NCBI GenBank assembly: GCA_003117195.1
Contig: BDSI01000010.1
Coordinates: 1,009,875-1,073,874, forward strand
Length of the DNA: 64,000 bases
Source of the DNA: Eudorina sp. 2006-703-Eu-15
Taxonomy: Eukaryota; Chlorophyta; Chlorophyceae; Chlamydomonadales; Volvocaceae
Direction of reading: 5' to 3'
Of this stretch, positions 54,601 to 64,000 are shown in pieces (positions within the stretch are counted from its first letter, which is position 1; each line of letters opens with the position of its first letter). Made by a program: the position numbers and the translations under genes. The notes beneath the pieces are model-generated. The model was not told the DNA's origin. It made no database searches and saw nothing but the letters and a program-made list of their open reading frames with translations.

Positions 54601-57600
54601 AGCCTTAGGTCTGTAATCTGATCCGCGACAGTCGGGGTTAGCGCAGCGGCCCCTCGCTGCCATTAACACGGGAAATTGTCGGTTGTAGTGGCATTCACTG
54701 TGAGCAATACTACTGCTGGATAGCTAGACTATAACTTAGTAAAGTTTTCCGACTAAGACATTCCACCAGGGACACTTGGTTGTTGCGACCCATTGTACGG
54801 TCAACATTCCTGTAATAGTTTGTTGCCCTACGAACTGGCAACCAATATGTGTCATTAACAATTAAATAAACATAGGTTTGAACTACTTAACTATGATTTA
54901 ACGGGGTCGGTTACCGAGTGCCGAGTTGGGTCGGTTGGGACCTTGTCCGACTACAGGGTGAGCAATGCCTTGATAAATTGCTCCCATGGGGATTGGCAAA
55001 CGATAACATTCACGAACATGATAGTAAAGGCATTTGCGAAAAGTTGGGTTCGGTTACCGGGACCGGTTACCGACTACCGAGGAGGCCGGTTCGGGCACTG
55101 CCCTTTGGGGTCCCGACCGAGGTGCCCCACCGCCCAGTAACCGACCCAGGGGGGTCGGTAGGCCGACCCCGGAAGGTCGGTAACCGGGGGGTAACCGGGG
55201 TGTTTTATGCCATAGGGAGTTGTGCACCGTGCGCCGCCCGCTGCGGCGGGAGGGTAAATTGTGTTCCGTGCGCGCGACTACTGACGTCGAGGCAGAGTGC
55301 AGCGAGGTATGTCTGGAGTGCGCGCTTCGTCTGCATCGGTGTGTGTTCAAAATTACCAGAACGTTCAAAACGTCGAGGTAGTGGAGGTGTAATCATAAGC
55401 CCCGATGTCCTGCTGCGCCCTTTGTCATGTTTGTGGTTTAGTTCTTTCATTAAATCATCGACACATACACTTATCAATATTAACATAAATTATTGTTATT
55501 CATCACCACCATGCGTACATACCTGGTTCTTCTCGAAGCGGGCCTGGGCGCCGCACACGTAGCTGCCGGCGGGGCAGTACGCCCATTTGCTCCAGCTGCA
55601 GGTACCAAAGTAAGCGGATTATTTGGACACGCAGGTAGATGCGTGTGGGATGGCAGGCAGGTAGTGGAGCCAGACACCGTGGGAGGCAGGTAGGCAGGAA
55701 TCGGAGCCAGACACCCTACCTACACCGTGCATCGAGATGGAATACCTTACTGCCTCTAATTATCTGAAAAATAAATAATTATTTACTTCCGATCTCGCAA
55801 AGCTCTAAAACAATTGCCGGGGGTACCTCGCAAATAATCGGCGATTGTAAATGAAGCGCACCGGCGATATGCTAGGTGCTTTGGTTTAGAGTCCCCTAGA
55901 ACCGGTGTCGTTGGGTACGCAGGGTCAATGGTCGACGCTGCGAACGTGTGCCTGCCTGTGACAGGTCCGGGGTTGCACCACCTACGGTACTGCACTCCAT
56001 ACGTTCGCTTCTGTTCCGCCTGGAGCGGCACAGCAACCTCGCAAGACGTGTTCTACGGCCGGGGTGCCTCGCAAAGCTTTACGGTTCCTAGAAAAACGAA
56101 TTCGGAAGCACGCCTCGCAAACAATCTAACTTCAAAATATAATTTTAATCTATCCTCGCAGATAGTTATGTTTGGAAATAATTAGAGGCAGCACGGTAAT
56201 CAATGACGCGCGCGGGTCAATATTGTTTACTGCAATGATCGGCCTAGCTAATAACATACACTACGTTATACGGTTGTAACGGTTGACGTGTAGTACCGCC
56301 GACGCAAGTGTAGGTAGCAAAATAAGATTGGCCGCAGATGAAATGATGCGCCTATCTACGAGCTATCTGGGCCCGTTGGAACGCTCGGTCGGGACCAAGG
56401 GTCTACCTACCTTGTAACGGTTGCATAAATGCGGTACGTCCGTATGCCAGGAGTATAAACCACATAAAGCTGTTTGTAATACTTTATATCACGCGTATCT
56501 CACGTGCTTTGTCAGCTTGTAGCATGCATGTGATGAACACGCACGACATACGTAAGTGTTGTGCGTGGAACCCATGGATGATGACTAATGATGACTGACC
56601 TGCCCCAGTATCCTGGCGACTGGGTAATCGCGATATTGTCGGAGCATATGAACTCGATTGAGTTGGCGGCCGTGTCTACGTTTGGAATAAAATGGGTGGG
56701 CCATAACGTATGGTGATGAGATACATACATATATTTGATGATACGTACAGCCCGTGTATGTTTTATCGGCTTGACAGCAGCCAGCACGCGAGGACAAACT
56801 AGACAAACCTGACACCGTATATGAAGACCATGACACAACCTTGCAAGGGCCATTACCGTCACTTTCAGCTAACACTGGTTGCCATGCCAGTTTTACTATT
56901 TCTACTTATTTCACGAGCAGGTGAGTGCACGAGCGGCGGCCGGCGCGCGCGGCCCTACTTGTTCGTCCCACGCACCGTCCCCACTGCTGCCCTGGTTAGA
57001 TTCCAGCCTCAGGCGAGCACCAATGATGTAGGCCCCCGACGCGCACGAGCTGGGGCCCGCAGTCCAATTGCCCCACAGCCCGTCAGTGATGCTGATAACG
57101 CTGGTCCCGCTAGTGCCCACTGTGCAGGTCATCCTGCAGGCGCGTGTGTACATGCATGCATGATACGGACTAAAGACATGCTCACAGAACAGGATGCTCG
57201 CTCAGCCTTTGCATGCATACATGTATGGCCAGGCGAGTGCACAAACGCTTTAGATTACAGAGCGACCGATGGGGCAGGCGTCGCAGGTAGTGACTGTTGT
57301 TTGAATATATACACAAACTGCGCGCCTGCACAGATATAACTATGCATCCCTTCACTCGAAACTCATCAGTAGTAAACTCAGTGCGTGTTATGTTTGCGGC
57401 TTTTTTACAGGTGCTAGCAAGCAAGCACCAACCTCAGTCCGTTGAGCGCGGTGTCGTCAGCCTTCGAGTCACCAGGAGCCTCAATGCGAAGTTGGAATCC
57501 AGTCATCTTCCGACCCATCGGGGCACCATCAGGCGTCCTGTAGCTCTTGCAGTACTGGACGGGCTGCACGCAGGAAGGAAGGTAGGTTGGCACGCGTCGC

Positions 57601-60600
57601 ACGGGTAGCTAGGTTGGCACGCGTCGCATTGGTAGGTTGGCACGCGTCGCATTGGGACGTTGGCACGCGTCGCATTGGTAGGTTGGCCCGCGTCGCATTG
57701 ACACGCGTCGCAAGGTAAGTTCAGTCGGTATATACGGGATATCGATCTACGCGTACACACATATAGTACATACGTATACGTATACGCGTGTCCAGTAAGG
57801 AAATGAATTCAAACCTACATAGCACAGCTACCGAAGCATCTATCCATCCATCGTATTCACGTACCAGCCAGTCTCCGTACCAGCCGTCGCTGACGGTGAC
57901 GATGGCAACCTGGTTGGCGACCTGCGCAACTGTACGTCGCAGCTTGAAGACCTGGTTCTCCAGATCGGTGCAGGGAGCCTGCCTAATAGCCGCTCCGTTG
58001 GCAGTACCCCAGCCAGCGACCTCCATGCACATCTGGGAGTTGACGTTAACGAAGGCGAAACCGCCATCTCGCGGGACAGGGACAAACCTCTGCGCGCCAG
58101 AGCCGTTGCACCACCCGGTCTGAATCGTAGCGCCGGCGCTGACAGACGCCCCGGCAACATCCAGACACAGCCCTGCCGGTGTTCGTATCTCAACGAATTG
58201 AGTATATTTACCCAATTTGTAGCTAACGTTGTTGTAAATTAAGACGCTGAAGCGCTGGGACGGGGTCTGGTTGCAGTCGTACAGCTGCGGGCTCACACCC
58301 GCGCTCATGTCTGCATTCGGCAAATCCACGCACTTGGACAAATTCTCGACGTGAGCTGGGTGCATATCGAAGTACACATTCTTAACCATAATGGGGTTTT
58401 GCTCGATGATCCTTCCAATCAGCCACACGTCAGGGAAATCCGACATGACGAGGCCGGCGCGGCGTGGGTACGAGGACCAGCCTGACCACTCAAAGGTGAG
58501 CATGTTAACACCCTTGTAATAGGAAGTACCAACCAGTCCGGGGAAGAATCCCGGCGTAGAGCATGCGTCACTGAAAGGACAAGCGCACAGCTTGGCAGGA
58601 GCACATGTGCCACTAGAAAACTTGCCACTTGCAAAGAAGTAAGGGCTGCCACCGCCCGAGGCTGACAAGTAGTTCATGTAGATCGTATTGTGTTTGTTGG
58701 CGCTGTAGTTCACAGAAGCGGCGACGAGCTGGTCCCTAACCTGCCCCCACTTCCAGCCCAGTTGGCAATTGGTGCTTGCTGTATACTCATCCTGGATATT
58801 GAGCGTATCATAGTTGATGCCGTGCAGCTGACGATGAGATAGGTCGGGCATGTCGTCAAGGACGACCAACTTGCCCCGCACGTCACGAAGCATAGGGTTG
58901 GTATTTTGAGGGTCGTACGTCCAGAACATGTTGCGATACTGCGGGTCATTGTAGTACTTTAGGAAGATCTGATCAAAGGTCATGATGGCGTCATCGGAGG
59001 CATGGTACTCCTCCTTTACACGCATGAGGATGGTCTCAGAGGGGTTGGAGGCCAGGAAAGCCTTTACGGTGTCTAGAACGGTAGTGAAGGTTGCGTGTTG
59101 GTAGACCATCCCATGGAAAATGGTGAAGAAGCCGACGGAATGCCGGCAGCGGATGTCCAGAACTCGGATGCCGCTGTTCAGTTGGTTCATGAGGCTCATA
59201 GACTGCGGAAGTCGGCGGTATGGGCAGCAGCAGACATGTAATACTTGTGTGATCCTTACATACCTCGCCGGGTCTGATACTGACCGCGCGGGGCAGCTAC
59301 CCTTGCCCATCGGGGTGACCACCGAAGCACCCCGCCGTGTATGTAGGATTAATTATGCTGCCCCTGCCTCGCACGATAGGCGGCCACATGCAATGTGGTC
59401 GTCGCATGTAACATAATTCACTTTCGGCTGTTAATCTCAATTGTTATTATTATAATTGTCATTATAATTGTCCGGTGCGCCATGGTGGCGCAATTTCGTT
59501 TATGCAGTGTATGGTGAGGAAGCTTTCGGCTGTCACGGATGACCCGCGGGTCCGCTTTAACATTCTTATTAACATTATTATATATAATGATAAACATGAT
59601 AGTAATGTATTATATAATACTATATATAATCAATATGATGATATTAATATAATAATTTATATCATTTATTTGTATATTTATTATTATTACTATTGGCATT
59701 ATTACGTTTGCCCATAGTGGAGACCTTTGAAGTACTCATCTACGCCCGCCATGTGAATCACCAACGAGGCGCTACAATAAGTATAATCTTATAGGCGGTT
59801 CGTCAGAGGCCAGATTTGGAGAATTGTGCTCAAAACAGGTAGTGCAAGCCTTGCGGCGCAATCCAACCACTGTAACACGGCGCGCGGATGAACGGACATC
59901 TTAAGCAATTTGTACTTCGGGACCTTACTGCACTACATGCGTTCATTTCCAGCATGTTGTGCTGGAAGTTTTGCTTTATCAGAGAACGCGAGCTGACGTA
60001 GGTGCGCCAATGTGAAGTATGTGAAGATTATGCATATATACGTACCTGGCAGAGTGTTATAGGACCACCTGCACTGTAAGCCATGGAGTCATGTGTCCCA
60101 GGAAGTGACAACTGGCTTACGGGCGTGTCGTCCAAAAGATATCGCATCCATCGGGTCCCGAGGGAGGGCGACTTAACGCCGGGATCGTGGGAGTAGCCCT
60201 TGACGCAGTCTTGATGGATGGGCCGGAATGAAGGCAGGCGGCATCGGACAGGCGGGCAAGCCACGCAAACCGGCGTTAGCAGACGGGCGTTAGCCCGGTT
60301 TTGTGCGGGGGTGCACAGGGGCAATGTGCATGTGTGTATGTAGTGGTTGTTGAAGGATTAAAGGCTTATGGAATGTGAATGTATGTAGTTGCCCTTCACC
60401 TGTCAGGCAAGTAGTGGGTCGTACACCTACGTACGTAGAGGTGCACATTCACACCGATAACATTATAGCATAGGAACGCTTACTTACGCAATTATCCATA
60501 CATTTGCCATGACATGTTTCGCCTTGGGCGAGCGGGCATGCACGGCCGTCGCATGGATCACTCCAGGGTTTGTATGTCTAACACACGACCCAGCGAAGTA

Positions 60601-61136
60601 AATAAAGAAACTAGGAGTCAGAACAACTTGAAGTATGTTATTCCACGCTTTCAAGATACAATTTGTGTTACTTACACGACAACGGCGAGATAAGAGCCTT
60701 TCGGCCAAGCGATTGCGCAAGTATGTGTTACGAAAGTCAACATAACAGTACCTAGCGAGACAAGTTCACCAGATATATGACTTGCATGTTGATATATAAT
60801 CGTTCGTATTGTTATTGATTAGGTTTCCTTGTCTTGTCCCGACAATGTCCCGATAATGTCCGGCCCTGAGCATGGTCCCCACAAGGGACGGACTTGATGT
60901 TATCATAGCTTAATGTAGTGGTAGATTATATGTTATGCGTCTTGGTGGCTTTCTACTGACAATGTTTGTCATTTTTGCAGTTGATACACAAACAAACGCC
61001 TAGAACACCCAACCAGCACGCAGTTCCCTTACTAGCACATACCTGCCATAGTAAAACCACTCCGATTGTAGATAATTATATGGACAAATATTAGCGCAGC
61101 CAAATGTGGAACGAGTACCGCTCGATGGGAAGGCAT
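36010..61136 (-). CDS. gene 2: secreted PI-PLC / ricin-B lectin / triple VMO-I protein
   Basis: This minus-strand gene of about 22 exons encodes about 1,125 residues. Exons 5' to 3': 61136-61043 (tentative), 60577-60488, 60198-60046, 59202-57865, 57563-57433, 57133-56976, 56675-56600, 55595-55523, 45087-45060, 44559-44411, 44120-43990, 43359-43217, 43068-42993, 42297-42225, 40079-40052, 39844-39702, 39365-39238, 39012-38861, 38466-38391, 37975-37903, 37093-37063, 36044-36010 (TGA). All borders are AG/GT and phases agree from exon 2 to the end. Exon 1 ends in phase 1 but exon 2 starts in phase 0, so the true first exon or a missing exon is unresolved. Order: signal peptide, Cys-rich segment, PI-PLC X, ricin-B-type trefoil, VMO-I x3. 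Likely secreted; it may cleave phosphoinositide or GPI-type lipids at surfaces it binds. Confidence 0.82.
36190..36640. repeat. AT-rich palindromic and tandem tracts in gene 2 last intron
   Basis: Overlapping tatatagtata/tatactata palindromes (36190-36350), two copies of tatatatgccgcggtt (36351-36400), and tandem ataccctatata units (36535-36620). The last intron of gene 2 (36045-37062) otherwise shows nothing. Confidence 0.8.
40052..45087 (-). CDS. gene 2 exons 9-15: end of VMO-I domain 1, Pro-rich linker, VMO-I domain 2
   Basis: Exon 9 (28 nt) gives G-D-D-T-A-F-N-G. Exon 10 (149 nt) closes domain 1 (L-R-I-T-C-C), adds a linker ([11 protein letters not shown]) and opens domain 2 ([13 protein letters not shown]). 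Exons 11-15 (131, 143, 76, 73, 28 nt) repeat the module. Between exons 14 and 15 the intron carries the split-direct-repeat retroelement at 40242-42012. Confidence 0.85.
40273..40780. repeat. 508-bp direct repeat A2
   Basis: Appears identical to 41505-42012. Starts cattcaaaggagtctgcat and ends ggcgtgacag. Confidence 0.9.
41505..42012. repeat. 508-bp direct repeat A1
   Basis: The second copy of the 508-bp repeat. The apparent identity suggests recent transposition. The base triplet tta adjoins both outer ends of the element (40239-40241 and 42013-42015). Confidence 0.9.
42520..42659. repeat. TA-cored foldback with perfect ~33-bp arms
   Basis: The arm gtatctgtttatgcaagcat-cgccctatata at 42520 onward is exactly inverted at the right end, ending aacagatac at 42659. 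Between them is about 75 bp of (AT)n. It could be a small foldback/MITE or a repeat grown at a palindrome centre. It lies in gene 2 intron 13. Confidence 0.85.
45350..45600. repeat. large GC-rich palindrome (arms about 113 bp)
   Basis: The left arm from about 45358 (ggttaccgggggggtcggg) to about 45463 is mirrored by the right arm from about 45486 (ccgagcccccagttaccgac) to about 45595, with a centre of roughly 20 nt (taaccgagcctcgtaagttt). The arms appear perfect and are built from ggtcggttacc motifs. Confidence 0.85.
45705..46030 (+). repeat. minisatellite of gtccacgctgtccacgcc units
   Basis: Degenerate tandem copies of gtccac(g/a)ctgtccacgcc separated by ggtcatgtggtgct. The motif is the complement of tggacagcgtggacatg found once or twice in each 446-bp satellite unit further right. 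Confidence 0.75.
46100..46900 (-). other. possible coding remnant in the TIR element
   Basis: The minus frame 46397-46167 (76 codons) has a Ser/Asp/Arg-rich, hydrophilic composition with a plausible start (M-P-P-T-R-E-D-S-D) and could be the N-terminal part of an element protein. Nothing else in 46100-46900 is recognisable. Weak evidence. Confidence 0.25.
47690..50060. repeat. dispersed copies of an internal repeat (ttgctccggycgat)
   Basis: Blocks at about 47750, 48015, 49700 and 49875 share tttgctccggccgatgcaa, then cgggttgtgctaagcctttc-like sequence and a tattcttgaaag/gatggaacggcg part. They look like four diverged copies of a unit of about 180-270 bp inside the TIR element. Confidence 0.6.
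48772..49595 (-). pseudogene. possible transposase remnant in the TIR element
   Basis: Two overlapping minus frames (49595-49344 and 49374-48772) give protein-like sequence joined by a frameshift near 49375. The first contains [11 protein letters not shown], which resembles the Asp/His motif region I associate with tnp2/CACTA-type transposases in algae. The second continues [13 protein letters not shown] with an acidic D-D-Y-D-D-D stretch. Identification is from pattern memory only. The plus-strand frame over the same region looks like a shadow. Confidence 0.3.
50475..54414 (+). repeat. 446-bp satellite array, about 8.8 copies
   Basis: Unit markers gtgcccgcaggga occur at about 50640, 51076, 51521, 51967, 52413, 52859, 53305, 53751 and 54199: spacing 436-448, mostly exactly 446. 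Variant positions (aatgacgcagccgttggtcgctg versus aacgacgcagctgttggtcactg) show unit types that repeat every four units, so 51075-51965 and 52858-53750 are nearly the same: a higher-order repeat of about 1,783 bp. The first and last units are partial. Long open frames here (up to 296 codons) reflect the repeat and rotate through frames because 446 is not a multiple of three. Confidence 0.93.
54415..55226. other. right end of the TIR element
   Basis: Non-repeat sequence to about 54900 shows no gene. Then subterminal ggtcggttaccg/cggttaccgac motifs and the right terminal inverted repeat (55207-55226). Confidence 0.55.
55523..57563 (-). CDS. gene 2 exons 5-8: VMO-I domain 1
   Basis: Exons of 131, 158, 76 and 73 nt encode Q-Y-C...M-T-G-F-Q-L-R-I-E with D-D-T-A-L-N-G-L, then [10 protein letters not shown] with [21 protein letters not shown], and W-A-Y-C-P with V-C-G-A-Q-A-R-F-E. 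The domain is completed only by the 28-nt exon at 45060-45087, 10.4 kb away, because a 9.9-kb transposon-like element occupies the intron. Confidence 0.85.
57575..57712. repeat. minisatellite (ggttggcacgcgtcgcattggta)
   Basis: About five units of 20-25 bp containing cacgcgtcgcat in gene 2 intron 4, next to the exon at 57433-57563. Confidence 0.85.
57865..60198 (-). CDS. gene 2 exons 3-4: PI-PLC X domain and ricin-B-type lectin domain
   Basis: Exon 3 carries the first catalytic motif L-P-G-T-H-D-S. Exon 4 continues with [14 protein letters not shown], then F-H-G-M-V (second catalytic His) and N-P-S-E-T-I-L-M. These are the hallmarks of bacterial-type, calcium-independent PI-PLC X domains, and the His, Asp and Arg positions used by that family are all present. 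From about 58340 the exon encodes three trefoil repeats ([20 protein letters not shown], a third ending N-Q-V-F-K-L). It ends [10 protein letters not shown], the start of VMO-I domain 1. The enzymatic activity is inferred from intact motifs. Confidence 0.88.
59472..59580 (+). mobile_element. LINE-1 3'-end fragment H
   Basis: A plus-strand copy of the last 100 bp of LINE-1 (tgcagtgtatggtgaggaag ... gacccgcgggtccgcttta) followed by an AT-rich tail, in gene 2 intron 3 (59203-60045). Confidence 0.6.
60488..61136 (-). CDS. gene 2 exons 1-2: candidate signal peptide and Cys-rich segment
   Basis: The candidate exon 1 (ATG 61136) encodes a hydrophobic stretch ([11 protein letters not shown]) and ends at a gcag/gtatgt donor. 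Exon 2 encodes 30 residues with five Cys in the pattern C-x4-C-x7-C-x3-C-x3-C (C-D-G-R-A-C ... C-H-G-K-C-M-D-N-C), like a small disulphide-knotted module. The exon 1 to exon 2 phases do not match, so exon 1 is provisional (about 0.4), while exon 2 is better supported by its Cys pattern and gtaagt donor. Confidence 0.5.
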
Positions 61137-62564
61137 GGTCGCGGATATGCAACGCTCTATGACTACTATGGCCGCCGTTTCAATATATACGGCACGGCTG
61201 TATGATATCAGCGAGCACAAGCGCGCATGTCAGGGTTATCGCTGTCCTCTGTTGTGAACTGAACGTATCTTACTGACGGAACCGCATTGCTGTCATAATG
61301 CTGTAGACGAACTGCTGTCGTACTTGACGTAATAATGATTCGAATGATTCGAATGAGTTATGTTGCTGGCAAAAAGGGCGAGCACGCAGTCAAACAGCGG
61401 ACGCACGCCAGTCGGTTTCCGACAATGCCACTTTTCATTTACTTTGCTTTTTGAAACATAATTGAATCGAAAACTGACGTAGACGGGGCGGAGGACGAGG
61501 AGTGCGTAAGGGTTTACGTACGCGATTACCAAATTATTCCAATCGCCGGGTGTCTTACGGTTCGTTCCAGTAATTGACGTCAAAGACAGCGTCCAAGGTG
61601 GTATTGTAAGTCGCATACGTGAACACTTATTTATCTATCTTGTGGTGCAAGCCGGTTTTAAACAGCTTTTAAGTTGCAAGCGGGTTTTGGGCAGAGCACA
61701 CCGGAATGTGCCGGGAAAATATTGTTAAAGACGTGGGCAGTGGTCGATAAAGAATAAGCTCCTGGTAAGTAACGGCTTTGTGTGATTGTGCGATTAATAA
61801 TACGGATGTGTGAACATTCACATTTCGTTACGACAAATCTCACAACACGCACGCACGTGATAGCTTTGTAATGATACGAGTGTGCTTATAGATAGGTCAG
61901 GTCGCAATGCTCAATTGTAAAAACTTCAAAGATTTATTTACAAGAATAGGTGTTTCTGCGTAACACCTTTCTGGGAAGTTGTTGGCACGCCATTACTCTA
62001 TTTCATGCTAGGGCGGGCCGGGCGGGCGAATGTCAGTAGTGGACCTATGCATGCTTACGAAAATAATGAATGAAATAATGAACGCAAAATTTGTTACGTT
62101 TCTGATTCAAGTAAGTAAGGACGGACTTGTCCAGTGCGTCATCGCACAGCGGAGTAATAATGTAATGACTACTGGGAGGACGACGCATATATAACACGGT
62201 AGCTTATTGCAAATGCCAAGAAGAAGAGGAGCTGAAACGAACGAGCGAGCCAATGCCCTTGAATCGATCGTTTTCAAGTAAGGCGGGCGGGAGGCGAATG
62301 GAGCAAATCCGATGGCCTGTCGTACTTGTCAAAAGCAAGACATTCAGCAATGTGGACGACTATATAATGCTCAACGTGCGTAGTAAGGGGCATTGGATAT
62401 ATCACACAGCCATACTCTATCTAGCTAGGATCCCTAGCAATCGTTTGCTGATATTTCGTTGTTTTCCACAGCAGTTCAGCATTGTTTCGGAAGATCGTAA
62501 ATGTGTTAAAGTTGTGCACGTCAGGCTGATTCGCTGCGCTGGAAAAGAAACAGGAACCCGAAAC
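61137..62564. promoter_or_regulatory. shared upstream region of genes 2 and 4
   Basis: Genes 2 (-) and 4 (+) start about 1.4 kb apart, head to head. The region has no convincing ORF. The gene 4 side holds the motif shared with gene 1 (62282-62325) and a tatataat at 62361. Bidirectional regulation is possible but not shown. Confidence 0.45.
62282..62325 (+). promoter_or_regulatory. upstream motif of gene 4 shared with gene 1
   Basis: GGCGGGCGGGAGGCG and, 21 bp later, ctgtcgtac, as at 7858-7883. The spacing differs (2 bp in gene 1). Confidence 0.4.
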
Positions 62565-64000
62565 ATGGCTTACCGCCTGAATGCTTTGGCAGTCTTGCTG
62601 GCGGCGGCGTCCGTCACCCTGCAGTTGGCGACATGCAGTTCCAATGGACAGCCTTACTACATTTTGCCGGCTGGTTGCCCAACACAAGGTTAGTTAGAAA
62701 CCGCTTAAAAGCATTGAACTTGCACCATGCTAAGCGTTGCAAGTAGACTGCACCCGTGGTGCGTGAACTTGACTATAATGTCATTGTGGCGAACTTTGAA
62801 CGACGTCGACGAATAAGTAAAACATATATCTCTCAAAATGTATCTTGAATTGATGAATAAAATCAAACTTACTCATTTTTTAACCATGGCCTGAATGAAT
62901 CCCGGCAACGCGCAGGATACCTCTCGGTGACGCCATGCGGCTCTGCCGCAACACTATCCGTCGTTGGAAGTGTGTTGACTGCATCACAAGCTTTTTCACA
63001 ATGGTTAATAGTGAACTCCGGGGCTCAACATGACGACCCTATGGCGCCTGTGCTGATTTCCTCGGTACGTGCCCATGCGTGACTCAACCTACGTGGATTG
63101 TATGTAAGCACGCATGCAGCAGCACGCAGGTAGCTATATATCTAGGGCTCGTAGGGCGGCGCGGCGGATGGCCTAGCTATGGGATGGGGTGCGAGCTGTG
63201 GGCTGCGTGTTTGGTCAGGGTTCGCACGAGTATCGAATGTCATATCGATCCGTGCGCCGCATGCATACATACCGTATTAATGATCACGCATGGGTATTGC
63301 CCGCTCCGGGACTACTTATCCAGGCATGTATGTATGTAATAAATGACCATACACAGACGAACGGTCGATAAATAGTTGCGTCGGTGTCACGGCTATCACG
63401 GGATGATCTATCTACCGATCACGAGCAAGGGATGTATGGATGGATGGATAACCTATCGACGTGTGTGACGGCGGTGGCCGTGCGAGCGAAAGCAATGCGT
63501 GGTGGGGACCGACGGGCCAACAAAGACACCATGCACGCGTAACACCCGAGGGTGTGTGTGCGGAGCGTAGGGTCGTAGCTAGGGAGACCTACTGTAAGTG
63601 AGTAAACACGGATTACACGGATGTGATTGGCGTAGTGTGGTAATAATGTCCCACAACCACTACGTGTCTAGTGATGGCTCGTGCGTGTCCGACCCGTGCG
63701 AACGTTGATGCACCTGCGTGAGGCCTCGCGTCACCCAGTGCCGTGCCATGATCGGCATCGTGCGCAACATAAGATTCACAACCTCTCATGTGTGGCATCC
63801 CACGCACGGGCGTGATCAACCAATACGCATTGTCAAATAAACGAGATCTCATTACACCTTCCAGCAAAACGAAGATACTTAGGTTGGGGCCCGACCAGTC
63901 TTAAACCGTCTTGGCGTGCACGCCTGCCGTTCGCTTAGTTCGCTCGCCTTTTCGATTATATATTTCGATTTGTCTGATGGGCAGGTTGGTCGCTCGACCT
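62565..64000 (+). CDS. gene 4 (partial): paralogue of the gene 1 N-terminus
   Basis: Exon 1 (62565-62688) encodes a signal peptide (L-A-V-L-L-A-A-A-S-V) and G-Q-P-Y-Y-I-L-P-A-G-C-P-T-Q. Exon 2 (62916-63064, 149 nt) encodes G-Y-L-S-V-T-P-C-G-S-A-A-T-L-S and ends V-L-I-S-S. Both exons match gene 1 in sequence, and exon 2 also in length; phases are the same. Exon 3 begins at 63985 (V-G-R-S-T versus V-A-R-S-T in gene 1) and is cut by the window end. The intron 63065-63984 holds nothing recognised. The rest of the gene lies outside, so its C-terminal domains are unknown. Confidence 0.85.

Larger units (their letters stand above)
45305..55226. mobile_element. 9.9-kb TIR element (possibly CACTA/EnSpm-like) in gene 2 intron 8
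   Basis: The left end TGCACAGTCCCTATGGCATA and the inverted right end TGCACAACTCCCTATGGCAT match closely and continue into ggttacc motifs. Just inside both ends are arrays of the motif ggtcggttaccg (45332-45640 and 54902-55200), as in the subterminal repeats of CACTA elements, whose ends also begin CAC. Removing the element would leave an intron of about 520 bp, like its neighbours, so it explains the 10.4-kb gap in gene 2. I see no clear target duplication, and the transposase remnants are weak. The superfamily is therefore tentative; a mobile origin is more secure. Confidence 0.6.

Noticed and set aside
45305..55226. Firm CACTA/EnSpm classification
   Set aside because: No matching target duplication was found at the ends and the transposase evidence is one short motif. 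Kept as tentative only.

Overview
This is a eukaryotic nuclear window, most likely from a green alga (chlorophyte). The evidence is indirect. The genes have many GT-AG introns and encode secreted proteins with Ser/Pro linkers like those of algal hydroxyproline-rich proteins. The mobile elements are types best known from green algae: a Penelope-like retroelement with an N-terminal GIY-YIG domain (Chlamys type), a split-direct-repeat element (TOC/PAT/DIRS type), and a LINE carrying RNase H plus a C-terminal restriction-like endonuclease (Dualen/RandI type). The species cannot be named from sequence alone.

The biology centres on a cluster of three related genes for secreted, modular proteins. 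Gene 1 (+, 8090-28895, about 26 exons, about 1,470 codons) has a signal peptide, three Cys/Trp repeats of about 50 residues that look like a beta-trefoil, a long region I do not recognise, a ricin-B-type beta-trefoil lectin domain and one VMO-I (vitelline membrane outer layer protein I) domain. Gene 2 (-, 61136-36010, about 22 exons, about 1,125 codons) has a probable signal peptide, a Cys-rich segment, a bacterial-type PI-PLC X domain with both catalytic histidines, a ricin-B-type domain and three tandem VMO-I domains joined by proline-rich linkers. Gene 4 (+, 62565 to beyond the window) is an N-terminal paralogue of gene 1, head-to-head with gene 2. Genes 1 and 2 converge on a transposon-filled spacer (28.9-36.0 kb). 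I derived exon boundaries by hand from reading frame, intron phase and paralogue comparison. Nearly all phases agree; the exceptions are stated.

Layout: 1-7.4 kb holds 3'-end fragments of a LINE ('LINE-1'), one of them split by a complete Penelope-like element with 500-bp pseudo-LTRs. 8.1-28.9 kb is gene 1, whose introns hold more LINE-1 fragments, a 1-kb repeat (R2a), a tRNA-like sequence and large simple repeats (G-rich, TA, TG). 29.3-35.0 kb holds a LINE-1 fragment, R2b and a 5'-truncated Dualen-like LINE. 36.0-61.1 kb is gene 2. Its introns hold the split-direct-repeat element (40.2-42.0 kb), a TA foldback, and a 9.9-kb element with terminal inverted repeats (45.3-55.2 kb). That element contains a perfect GC-rich palindrome, possible transposase remnants and an 8.8-copy 446-bp satellite. 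61.1-62.6 kb is the shared promoter region of genes 2 and 4.

How the genes may work together is inference. All three products look extracellular. They share carbohydrate-binding (beta-trefoil) and VMO-I modules but carry different N-terminal payloads, as expected of a family that diversifies by exon shuffling onto a common surface- or matrix-binding C-terminus.
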